DNA of 64,000 nt, from positions 248,001-312,000 of the forward strand of contig NZ_BMTT01000004.1 in NCBI RefSeq assembly GCF_014649815.1. The letters are read 5' to 3'. A program made the position numbers and the translations under genes. This DNA comes from Streptomyces mutabilis. Its GTDB lineage: Bacteria; Actinomycetota; Actinomycetes; Streptomycetales; Streptomycetaceae. Below the pieces are notes generated by a model. It ran no database searches. It worked only from the letters and a program-made list of their open reading frames with translations, and was not told where the DNA came from. This document shows, piece after piece, positions 54,894 to 62,928 of the stretch (position 1 is the first letter of the stretch; every line of letters begins with the position of its first letter).

Positions 54894-56636
54894 TCACGGC
54901 CGCGGCACGTTCCGCAGGTTCGAGCGGGCCATCTGGAGCATCCGCCCGACACCGCCGTCCAGCACGATCTTGGATGCGGACAGGGCGAAGCCGGTGACCA
55001 TGTCGGCGCTGATCTTCGGCGGGATGGACAGCGCGTTGGGGTCGGTGACGACGTCGACCAGGGCCGGCCCCTTGTGCTTGAACGCGGCCTTGAGCGCCCC
55101 GGCCAGGTCCTTGGGCTTCTCCACCCGCACCCCGAAGGCGCCGCAGGCCTCGGCGACGGCGGCGAAGTCGGGGTTGGCGTTGGACACGCCGTGCGAGGGG
55201 AGCCCCGCGACCAGCATCTCCAGCTCGACCATGCCGAGCGAGGAGTTGTTGAAGAGCACGACCTTCACCGGCAGGTCGTGCTGGACGAGGGTGAGGAAAT
55301 CGCCCATCAGCATGGTGAAGCCGCCGTCGCCGGACATCGACACGACCTGCCGGCGCCGGTCCGTGAACTGGGCGCCGATCGCCATCGGCAGCGCGTTCGC
55401 CATCGAGCCGTGCGAGAAGGAGCCGATGATGCGGCGCCGGCCGTTGGGCGAGATGTAGCGGGCGGCCCAGACGTTGCACATGCCGGTGTCGACGGTGAAC
55501 ACGGCGTCGTCGTCGGCCATCTCGTCCAGTACGGCGGCGACGTACTCGGGGTGGATCGGGACGTGCTTGTCGACCTTGCGGGTGTAGGCCTTGACCACGC
55601 CCTCCAGCGCGTCGGCGTGCTTCTTCAGCATCCGGTCGAGGAAGCGGCGGCTCTTCTTCTCCTGCACCCGCGGGATCAGGCACCGCAGGGTCTCCTTCGC
55701 GTCGCCCCACACCGCGAGGTCCAGCTTGGAGCGCCGGCCCAGGTGCTCGGGCCGGACGTCGATCTGGGCGATCTTCACGTCGTCGGGCAGGAAGGCGTTG
55801 TACGGGAAGTCCGTGCCGAGCAGGATCAGCAGGTCGCACTCGTGGGTGGCCTCGTAGGCCGCGCCGTAGCCGAGCAGGCCGCTCATCCCCACGTCGTACG
55901 GGTTGTCGTACTGGATCCACTCCTTGCCCCGCAGGGCGTGCCCGACCGGGGACTTGATCTTCCCGGCGAACTCCATCACCTCGGCGTGCGCGCCCGCCGT
56001 GCCGGCGCCGCAGAACAGGGTGACCTTGTCGGCGTCGTCGATCAGCCGCACCAGCCGGTCGATCTCCTCGTCGCCGGGCCGGACGGTCGGCCGGGAGGTG
56101 ACGAGGGCCGTCTCGGCGGCCTTCTCCGGCGCGGGCTCGTCGGCGATGTCACCGGGCAGGGAGACGACGCTGACGCCGCCCTGGCCGACGGCGTGCTGGA
56201 TGGCGGTCTGGAGCAGCCGTGGCATCTGCTTGGGGCTGGAGATCAGCTCGCTGTAGTGGCTGCACTCGCGGAAGAGCTGGTCGGGGTGGGTCTCCTGGAA
56301 GAAGCCGAGGCCGATCTCGCTGGACGGGATCTGGGAGGCGAGGGCGAGGACGGGGGCCGCGGAGCGGTGGGCGTCGTAGAGGCCGTTGATGAGGTGGAGG
56401 TTGCCGGGACCGCAGGAGCCGGCGCACGCGGTGAGCTTCCCGGTGATCTGGGCCTCCGCCCCGGCGGCGAAGGCGGCCGTCTCCTCGTGCCGCACGTGCA
56501 CCCACTCAATGCCGGAATGGCGGCGCACGGCGTCCACCACCGGGTTGAGGCTGTCGCCGACGACTCCGTAGAGGCGCTTGACTCCGGCACGGGTGAGGAT
56601 GTCGACGAACTGTTCCGCGACGTTCTGTTTGGCCAT
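54894..56636 (-). CDS. poxB: pyruvate:quinone oxidoreductase / pyruvate oxidase
   Basis: A 580-residue ThDP- and FAD-dependent enzyme that oxidises pyruvate to acetate and CO2. The catalytic Glu is in VRHEETAAFAAGAEAQIT, the central domain carries FCGAGTAGAHAEVM, and the ThDP-binding stretch is GDGGFTMLMGDFLTL to FNNSSLG. The C-terminus (SASKIVLDGGVGRMLQMARSNLRNVPRP) resembles the membrane-activating end of PoxB. It lies 28 bp downstream of the PP2C-like gene on the same strand. Confidence 0.9.
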   Translation of the reverse strand: MAKQNVAEQFVDILTRAGVKRLYGVVGDSLNPVVDAVRRHSGIEWVHVRHEETAAFAAGAEAQITGKLTACAGSCGPGNLHLINGLYDAHRSAAPVLALASQIPSSEIGLGFFQETHPDQLFRECSHYSELISSPKQMPRLLQTAIQHAVGQGGVSVVSLPGDIADEPAPEKAAETALVTSRPTVRPGDEEIDRLVRLIDDADKVTLFCGAGTAGAHAEVMEFAGKIKSPVGHALRGKEWIQYDNPYDVGMSGLLGYGAAYEATHECDLLILLGTDFPYNAFLPDDVKIAQIDVRPEHLGRRSKLDLAVWGDAKETLRCLIPRVQEKKSRRFLDRMLKKHADALEGVVKAYTRKVDKHVPIHPEYVAAVLDEMADDDAVFTVDTGMCNVWAARYISPNGRRRIIGSFSHGSMANALPMAIGAQFTDRRRQVVSMSGDGGFTMLMGDFLTLVQHDLPVKVVLFNNSSLGMVELEMLVAGLPSHGVSNANPDFAAVAEACGAFGVRVEKPKDLAGALKAAFKHKGPALVDVVTDPNALSIPPKISADMVTGFALSASKIVLDGGVGRMLQMARSNLRNVPRP

Positions 56637-56664
56637 GGCTCCAGCTATGGCACACCGAGCGGCG

Positions 56665-58854
56665 TCACGCCTCCCAAACGGCGGCGGCCGTACGGTCGTC
56701 GGCGTAACCCTTGACCCGGACGCGGCTGTCGGCGAGGAACTCCGCGAGGCCGGGCGCAGGGCGGCCGGACCACCGCCGGGCGAGGAGTTCGCCCAGCTCG
56801 GGCTCGTTGAGCAGCGGCTCGGCGAATCCCGCGGTACACATCAGCAGCACATCACCCGAGCGGGCTACGGAGGCGCGGAAGCGGAAGGGTTCGCGGGGCG
56901 GCTCGGCGGGCGGGTCGTAGTACGGGCCGGGCGGGGTGGTGACGCCGAGGTCCACGGTGAGCCGGTCGCCTTCGGGCGTCTGGGCGGGCGGCGGCCCGAA
57001 CCCGACCACGGGCTCGCCGGTGACTTCGCCGGCACTCGGCTCCATGTTCTGCCAGGTCCCGTCCCGCAGCCGGAGCAGTCCGCCCGCGCCGACGCCGAAG
57101 TACACCCGCGTGCGGCACTCGGGGTCGGCGGGCAGCAACAGGCAGCGCAGGGTGGCCGCGTACTCGTCGGGGCTCAGTCCTTGGTCGGCGGCGCCGGCGC
57201 GGAGCCGGCCCAGACTGCGGTCGGTGAGGCGGTGCAGCCCGGACTTCAGGTCGCCGCGCCGGGCGGCCCGCAGGTCCTCCCCGAGCCGGGCATGGCTGCG
57301 GCCCACGGCCCGCCCGATCCACCGGCACACCTCGACCGCCGCCAGGTGCGCGCCGGCGGTCGCGCGGGCCCCGGTCGCCATCGCCACCAGCACCAGCGCC
57401 TGCTCCCCCGCGCCGAAGCGGGCGACGAGCAGCGCGTCCCGGCGCGGGTCGCCCCGGTAGCGCGCGGAGTCCCCCCGTACGGAGACGGCACGCAGGGTGC
57501 AGCTCCCGTACCGGGCACCGTCCAGCACGGTGTCCGCCACCAGTCCGTCCAGCCCGTCCGGGTCGGCGGGCGGCAGCGCGGTGGGTTCGGCGTCGTAGGT
57601 GGGCGGCCCGGAGCCGACGTAGTGGCGGTCGGAGACCACGGTGCCCGGGGCGGGATCGGGCGGGTCGGACGGGTCGGACGGGAGGAACGGCGGGGGCAGC
57701 GGCGGCAGACCGAGGGCGGCCCCGGCCGGCGGCGGTGGCCGGAACCCGCCGGGGACCGGCACGGAGCCACCGGCGGACGGCTCCGAGAGATCGGTGTTCC
57801 CGGTCCCCGCGGTCGTACGCCCACGGAGCCACACCCGACGCCCGCCCCCCTTGGGCGGTACCACCGGCGCGGCGGACGGCACGATGCCGTCGGACGGCGG
57901 GTCGGCCAGGGGCTGCGCGGAGGCGGGCGGCTGCGCGGGGGGCTGCGCGAGGTCGGACGGCGGGCGCGCGGGGGGCTGCGCGGGGCCGGACTGCGCGTCG
58001 GTCGGGGATCGCGGCGGGTCGGGCGCCGCGTCGACCGGAGACAGCGCGGAACCGGACGGCGCGTCGACCGGCGGCTGAGGGGCACGGGACGGCGGCCCGG
58101 CCGGAGACTGCGGAGCACCGGACGGCGGGTGGATCGGGAACTGCGGAGCACCCGACGGCGCGTCGACCGGAGGGCGCGGGGCAGCGGACGGCTTCGCCGG
58201 GGGCCGTGCGGGACCGGTGGGCTCTTCCGCGGTCCGCGCAGGGCTGCCTGACCGCTCACCCGCCGGGCGAGGCGGAGAACCGGCCGCCGCTGCCCGATGC
58301 GGCGCGGGCCCCGCCGACCCGGCCATGGGCCGCGCGGGGCTGGGCCGCTCGCCCGATGGGTCCTCGGCGCCGGGTGGCTCGGCCGCGGGCCGGGCGGGGG
58401 CGGGCTGTCCCGCTCCCGGCCCGGTGGAGGCGGGCTGTCCTGCTTCTCGCCCGGTGGGAGTGGGTGGGAAGTTCGCCGGTCCGGTGGGTATGGCGGGCGG
58501 GGGCTCCCACGGGGCCCGTGGCGGAGGCGAGCCGGGTCGGCGCGGCGCGGTGTCGGTGGGCGGTGGGGGCCCGGTGCGGGGAGCGCGGGCTCCGGCGGAC
58601 GCTGACGTCACCCACCAGGGCGGGGCCGGGCGTGCCTGGCCGTCGGCGGGCAGCGGACGGTCCGGCGGCGGGGATGTCTGTCCGCCCCGCAGGTCGTGGT
58701 CCGGGCCGCGGGCCACCGTCCCCGCCGCCGAGGCGAAGCGGTCGTCCAGGGAATCGGGCGCCGTCGTGGGGCCGGTGTCGTCGGCGGAGTCGTCGTACAG
58801 CTGCGCCCACCAGTCGTCGTCATGACCGGCGGGACTTCCCCCCTGCTGACTCAT
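56665..58854 (-). CDS. proline-rich protein with C-terminal PP2C-like phosphatase domain
   Basis: A 729-residue protein. Residues 1-400 are a very Pro/Ala/Ser-rich, probably disordered region with many PPS/RPP repeats. The C-terminal ~280 residues fit a PP2C-like Ser/Thr phosphatase: RGDSARYRGDPRRDALLVARFG, ALVLVAMATGARATAGAHLAAVEVCRWIG, VYFGVGAGGLLRLRDG and DVLLMCTAGFAEPL. Several of the usual metal-binding Asp motifs (DGxGG) are absent, so it may be inactive or distant. The ATG at 58854 is chosen as the first start before MSQQGGSPAGHDDDWW. Confidence 0.75.
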   Translation of the reverse strand: MSQQGGSPAGHDDDWWAQLYDDSADDTGPTTAPDSLDDRFASAAGTVARGPDHDLRGGQTSPPPDRPLPADGQARPAPPWWVTSASAGARAPRTGPPPPTDTAPRRPGSPPPRAPWEPPPAIPTGPANFPPTPTGREAGQPASTGPGAGQPAPARPAAEPPGAEDPSGERPSPARPMAGSAGPAPHRAAAAGSPPRPAGERSGSPARTAEEPTGPARPPAKPSAAPRPPVDAPSGAPQFPIHPPSGAPQSPAGPPSRAPQPPVDAPSGSALSPVDAAPDPPRSPTDAQSGPAQPPARPPSDLAQPPAQPPASAQPLADPPSDGIVPSAAPVVPPKGGGRRVWLRGRTTAGTGNTDLSEPSAGGSVPVPGGFRPPPPAGAALGLPPLPPPFLPSDPSDPPDPAPGTVVSDRHYVGSGPPTYDAEPTALPPADPDGLDGLVADTVLDGARYGSCTLRAVSVRGDSARYRGDPRRDALLVARFGAGEQALVLVAMATGARATAGAHLAAVEVCRWIGRAVGRSHARLGEDLRAARRGDLKSGLHRLTDRSLGRLRAGAADQGLSPDEYAATLRCLLLPADPECRTRVYFGVGAGGLLRLRDGTWQNMEPSAGEVTGEPVVGFGPPPAQTPEGDRLTVDLGVTTPPGPYYDPPAEPPREPFRFRASVARSGDVLLMCTAGFAEPLLNEPELGELLARRWSGRPAPGLAEFLADSRVRVKGYADDRTAAAVWEA

Positions 58855-59142
58855 GCTCCTGATTGTCCACCGACGGAGCCGGATGAAAACGGGGCATCCG
58901 GAAAATCCGCGCCCACCTGCGCGCGCCGGACGGCGTGTCGGGGGACGGCTCGAACGGTGTTGCGAGGTGGGGTGGCCGAGCGGCCCCACCCCCCACGGGA
59001 GGACCGCTCGGCGACGCCACCTTGGCAGAGTGACCGGCGGTACGGCGATGATGTCCCGAGGCGGGTTTGTGCCGTGGCCGTTTTCCGCCACGGGGCGGCA
59101 CCGCAGGTGGTGAGGTTCGTGCTCGGGGAGGGGCGACGGCTG

Positions 59143-60126
59143 ATGCTGGGAGTGCTGGGGCTGACGGAGACGCACGAGTCGGCGTACCGGGCGCTGGTGG
59201 CCGTGGGCGCCGCCGACGTGCCCGATCTGGCCCGCCGGCTGGCGCTCGGCGAGCAGGACACGGAGCGGGCGCTGCGCCGGCTGGAACAGAACGGCCTCGC
59301 GGCCCAGTCCTCCGCCCGGCCCGGCCGCTGGGTGGCCGCGCCGCCGGGAGTGGCGCTGGGCGCGCTGCTCACCCAGCAGCGCCACGAGCTGGAACGGGCG
59401 GAGCTGGCGGCGGCCCTGCTGGCGGAGGAGTACCGCGCGGCGGCGGCCGAGCCCGCGGTGCACGACCTGGTGGAGGTGGTGACCGGCGCCGGGGCGGTCG
59501 CCCAGCGCTTCGTCCAGCTCCAGCTCGGGGCGAGCGAGGAGGTGTGCGCGCTGGTCACCGGCAACCCGGTCGCCGTCACCGGCATGGAGAACGACGCCGA
59601 GGAGCAGGCCACCGGGCGCGGCGTCCGCTACCGCGTGGTCGTGGAGCGGTCGGTGCTGGACCTGCCGACCGGCATCACCGAGCTGACCGCCGCCCTCGGC
59701 CGGGACGAGCAGGTGCGGGTGGTGGACCGGGTGCCGACCAAGCTGGTCGTCGCCGACCGGTCCCTCGCCCTGGTGCCGCTCACCGCGCACTCCTCGGAGC
59801 CCGCCGCGCTGGTCGTGCACGCCAGCGGCCTGCTGGAGCTGCTGTCCGGGCTGTTCGAGGCGGTGTGGCGGGGGGCGCTGCCGCTCCGGCTCGGCGCCTC
59901 GGGCGTGACCGAGCACGGCCCGGACGGTCCCGACGGGACCGACCTGGAGATCCTCTCGCTGCTGCTGGCCGGCCTGACCGACGCGAGCGTCGCCAAGCAG
60001 CTCGACCTGGGGCTGCGGACCGTGCAGCGCCGGGTGAAGCGGTTGATGGAGCTGACCGGCGTCACCACCCGCCTCCAGTTGGGCTGGCACGCGTACGAAC
60101 GGGAGTGGGTGGCCAGAAAGCGCTGA
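59143..60126 (+). CDS. helix-turn-helix regulator, TrmB/LuxR-like
   Basis: A 327-residue regulator. The N-terminus resembles TrmB-type winged helices (LGLTETHESAYRALVAVGAADVPDLARRLALGEQDTERALRRLEQNGL). The middle is a ligand-like domain, and the C-terminus holds a LuxR-like helix-turn-helix (EILSLLLAGLTDASVAKQLDLGLRTVQRRVKRLMEL). This two-HTH layout is common in Streptomyces and unassigned in function. The frame is open well upstream; the ATG at 59143 lies after GGGGAGGGG at about 11-nt spacing, and a GTG at 59107 is an alternative. Confidence 0.85.
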   Translation: MLGVLGLTETHESAYRALVAVGAADVPDLARRLALGEQDTERALRRLEQNGLAAQSSARPGRWVAAPPGVALGALLTQQRHELERAELAAALLAEEYRAAAAEPAVHDLVEVVTGAGAVAQRFVQLQLGASEEVCALVTGNPVAVTGMENDAEEQATGRGVRYRVVVERSVLDLPTGITELTAALGRDEQVRVVDRVPTKLVVADRSLALVPLTAHSSEPAALVVHASGLLELLSGLFEAVWRGALPLRLGASGVTEHGPDGPDGTDLEILSLLLAGLTDASVAKQLDLGLRTVQRRVKRLMELTGVTTRLQLGWHAYEREWVARKR

Positions 60127-60188
60127 CCGTCGCGGTCCGCCCCGCCCGCGCATCTGCGGACCGCGCCCGGTTCCGGCACGCTGGACAG

Positions 60189-60677
60189 ATGGGCGCGTGG
60201 GACCTCCTGCTGTCCGGACTGGTGATCCTGCTCGGACTGTGCGGGGTGCTGTTCCCCGGCATGCCCGGGTCTTGGCTGGTGTGGGCCGGGGTCCTGTGGT
60301 GGGCGTTGAAGGACCCGCGGCCGCTGGCGTGGGCCGTGCTCGTCGGCGCCACCGTCGTCCTGCTCCTGTCCCTTGCGGTGCGCTGGGCGTTGCCGTCCTC
60401 CTGGCGGCGGACGCGGGCGGACGACGCCACCCGCAGGCTGATGCAGTACGGGGGCGCGGGCGCGGTCCCCGGCTTCCTCCTGATACCGGTGATCGGCGCG
60501 ATACCCGGTTTCATGGGTGGCATCTACCTCGCCGAGCGGCTGCGGCTGGGCCGGCACGGCGAGGCGATGGCGGCGCTGCGGACCGCGATGCGCTCGGGCG
60601 GTGCCGGCGTGCTGACGGAGTTCTTCGCGTGCCTGCTGATCACCGGGGCGTGGCTGGGGGCGGTACTGGCCGGCTAG
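60189..60677 (+). CDS. DUF456 membrane protein
   Basis: A 162-residue integral membrane protein matching DUF456: LLLSGLVILLGLCGVLFPGMPGSWLVWAGVLWWA and AWAVLVGATVVLLLSLAVRW near the N-terminus, then GGAGAVPGFLLIPVIGAIPGFMGGIYLAERL, and a final helix. The function is unknown. It converges with the ogt gene, and the two stop codons (TAG on each strand) come from one CTAG at 60674-60677. Confidence 0.88.
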   Translation: MGAWDLLLSGLVILLGLCGVLFPGMPGSWLVWAGVLWWALKDPRPLAWAVLVGATVVLLLSLAVRWALPSSWRRTRADDATRRLMQYGGAGAVPGFLLIPVIGAIPGFMGGIYLAERLRLGRHGEAMAALRTAMRSGGAGVLTEFFACLLITGAWLGAVLAG

Positions 60678-61276
60678 CGGGGCGTCGGCCGGGCGCCCTC
60701 CAGGGCCAGCAGCCGCGTCTTGCGCTCCAGGCCGCCCGCGTACCCGGTCAGGGAGCCGTCCGCGCCGATCACCCGGTGGCAGGGGCGCAGGATCAGCAGC
60801 GGGTTGGCGCCGATCGCGCCGCCGACGGCGCGTACCGCCGGCCGGGAGGCCCCGATGCGCGCGGCGATCTCGCCGTACGTCGTGGTCGACCCGTAGGGCA
60901 CGTCGTCCAGGGCGGCCCACACCCGCTCCCGGAAGGCGGTGCCCTCGGCGCGCAGCGGCAGCCTGAACTCCGTCAGCTCTCCGGCGAAGTAGGCGGCGAG
61001 CTGCTCCTCGGCGGCCCGGAAGGGCCCGGCGTCGTGCCGCCACGCCTCCTGGACGCTCCGGCCGCCCTTCTGCCCGGGCACGGACAGGGAGGTGAGCGCC
61101 CCGTCCGGGCCGGCGGTGAGGAGGAGCGGACCCACGGGGCTGTCCACCTCGGTCCAGTACGCCGTGGTCGGGTCGGCCGTCGCGGCCGTCGTCTTGGTCC
61201 CGGTCGCGGCCGTAGTCCTGATCACGGTCGTGGTCTCGGTCGTGGTCTCGGTCGTGGTCTCGGTCGTGGTCGTCAT
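60674..61276 (-). CDS. ogt: methylated-DNA--[protein]-cysteine S-methyltransferase
   Basis: Repairs O6-methylguanine by moving the alkyl group to its own cysteine. The 200-residue protein has the PCHRVI active site with Cys166, the winged-helix FRERVWAALDDVPYGSTTTYGEIAARIG and RAVGGAIGANP. The first ~38 residues are a Thr-rich tail absent from most homologues and encoded in part by 12-bp tandem repeats. Its ATG overlaps the ada-alkA stop by 4 bp, so both alkylation-repair genes are coupled. Confidence 0.93.
   Translation of the reverse strand: MTTTTETTTETTTETTTVIRTTAATGTKTTAATADPTTAYWTEVDSPVGPLLLTAGPDGALTSLSVPGQKGGRSVQEAWRHDAGPFRAAEEQLAAYFAGELTEFRLPLRAEGTAFRERVWAALDDVPYGSTTTYGEIAARIGASRPAVRAVGGAIGANPLLILRPCHRVIGADGSLTGYAGGLERKTRLLALEGARPTPR
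61225..61270 (-). repeat. 12-bp tandem repeats in the ogt 5' end
   Basis: The unit CGGTCGTGGTCT occurs three times exactly (61225-61236, 61237-61248, 61249-61260) plus a partial fourth copy. On the coding strand it gives TTTE repeats at the protein start. Copy number changes would keep the frame. Confidence 0.85.
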
Positions 61277-62688
61277 CGGTCGTTCCCCCACTCTCCTGCT
61301 GCACGCAGGTGGTTCAGGGCGTACGAGCGCCAAGGGCGCCAGGTGTCGGGCGGGTCCGCACCGGGCGGGGCGACGTCCGGGTCGCCGAGGGCGCGGGCGC
61401 GGACGGCGGCCGCCGTGGCGGCGTCCACGCCGGGGACGGCGAGCAGCGCCCGCTCGGCGTCGTCCCGGTCAACGCCGGGGTCGAGGCGCACGGCGCCGTC
61501 GGCGAGGGCGGTGGTGAGGGCGCCCAGGGTGCCGTGCGGCTCGGCCTCGGCGAGGACGCCCGGTTCGGGGAAGAGGTGGCTGAGGGTGCCGCACGGCGCG
61601 TCCAGCGTCTTGCCGTACCGCGCCACCAGCCGCTCGGCCTCCGCCCGCCCCACCAGGGCGCGTACGGCGAACTCGTCGGGATCGGCGGTGCCCGGCGAGC
61701 GCAGCCCGGGGCGGGCGGCGACCAGCGGGGCGAGACGGGGCTCGGCGCCGAGCCGTTCGTCGACCGCGTACGGGTCGGCGTCGAGGTCGAACAGCCGGCG
61801 CAGCCGTTGTACCGCGGTGGTCAGGTCACGCAGGTCGGTCAGGTGGAGGCGGGCGTCGAGCCAGCCACCGCTGCCGGTTGGCGGCCGGCCCGGACGCTCG
61901 TCGACGGCGACGATCCCGGTGCCGTACGGCAGCCGCAGCGTGCGACGGTACACGCGGCGGCCCTTCGCACCGCTCACCTCCTCCACCCCGGCGACGGCCT
62001 CCTGCTGGAGCAGGTCGAAGACCGGCCCGGCGTGGTAGGGCCCCCGGTGGGCGAGCCGCAGCGGGAGGCCGGCGGACGGGGCACCGGCCCCGGCGCGTGA
62101 CCGGGCGGGCGCGGCGGCGCGCAGCTCGCTCGGGGTGGCCGCGTACACGGCCCGGATCGTGTCGTTGAACTGCCGGACGCTGGCGAACCCCGCCGCGAAC
62201 GCGATTTCGGTGACCGGCAGGCCGGTGGTCTGCAGCAGGACGCGCGCGGTGTGCGCCCGCTGGGCGCGGGCAAGCGCCACGGGCCCGGCGCCGAGTTCGG
62301 CGGTGAGCTGCCGCTGCACCTGGCGGGCGCTGTAGCCGAGCCGGCCGGCGAGTCCGGCGACGCCCTCCCGGTCGACGACGCCGTCGCCGATCAGCCGCAT
62401 GGCGCGACCCACGACGTCGGCGCGGACGTTCCAGTCCGCCGAGCCCGGCACGGCGTCCGGGCGGCACCGCCGGCAGGCCCGGAATCCCGAGCCCTGCGCG
62501 GCGGCGGCCGTCGCGAAGAACCGCACGTTGCTCCGCTTCGGCGTGACCGCGGGGCAGCTGGGCCGGCAGTAGATGCCGGTCGTCTCGACGGCGAAGAAGA
62601 ACGCCCCGTCGAACCGGGCGTCCCGGCTGCGTACGGCCTCGTACCTGCTGTCCTGCGCCTTCTCGTGCGCCACGTCGTCCGTCATCAC
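61273..62688 (-). CDS. Ada-AlkA fusion: methyl-phosphotriester sensor and 3-methyladenine DNA glycosylase
   Basis: A 471-residue fusion. The N-terminal Ada domain has zinc/methyl-acceptor cysteines Cys41 and Cys45 (YCRPSC) and Cys72 and Cys75 (CRRC). An AraC-type helix-turn-helix follows (VTEIAFAAGFASVRQFNDTIRAVY). The C-terminal half is AlkA-like with HhH LLAVPGVDAATAAAVRARALGDPD and a following Asp. The start is GTG at 62688 or ATG at 62685. It probably activates its own operon with ogt when methylated. Confidence 0.92.
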   Translation of the reverse strand: MMTDDVAHEKAQDSRYEAVRSRDARFDGAFFFAVETTGIYCRPSCPAVTPKRSNVRFFATAAAAQGSGFRACRRCRPDAVPGSADWNVRADVVGRAMRLIGDGVVDREGVAGLAGRLGYSARQVQRQLTAELGAGPVALARAQRAHTARVLLQTTGLPVTEIAFAAGFASVRQFNDTIRAVYAATPSELRAAAPARSRAGAGAPSAGLPLRLAHRGPYHAGPVFDLLQQEAVAGVEEVSGAKGRRVYRRTLRLPYGTGIVAVDERPGRPPTGSGGWLDARLHLTDLRDLTTAVQRLRRLFDLDADPYAVDERLGAEPRLAPLVAARPGLRSPGTADPDEFAVRALVGRAEAERLVARYGKTLDAPCGTLSHLFPEPGVLAEAEPHGTLGALTTALADGAVRLDPGVDRDDAERALLAVPGVDAATAAAVRARALGDPDVAPPGADPPDTWRPWRSYALNHLRAAGEWGNDR

Positions 62689-62871
62689 GCCGTCCAGTCT
62701 CCGTCAGTACGGAGGTCCGGGCTGGCGGAAATCGGACATCGCGTCGGAAGACGTGACGCCGGTCGCCGGCCCGCACGGGCGCTCCCCGGCCGCCCCCCGG
62801 AGCCGGCGAGGCGGCGGAGCCGGTGACCGACGACAGCACCGCCGCCGGAACCACCGGCATGCTCGGGGCCG

Positions 62872-62912
62872 CCGGTGGGCGTGCCGGGTCAAGGCCTCGG
62901 CACGCCCACCGG
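62872..62912 (-). terminator. 15-bp perfect hairpin after rsgA
   Basis: Arms CCGGTGGGCGTGCCG (62872-62886) and CGGCACGCCCACCGG (62898-62912), 11-nt loop. It lies 16 bp beyond the rsgA stop and separates it from ada-alkA. Confidence 0.8.
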
Positions 62913-62928
62913 ACTCCCCAGGGCCCCG

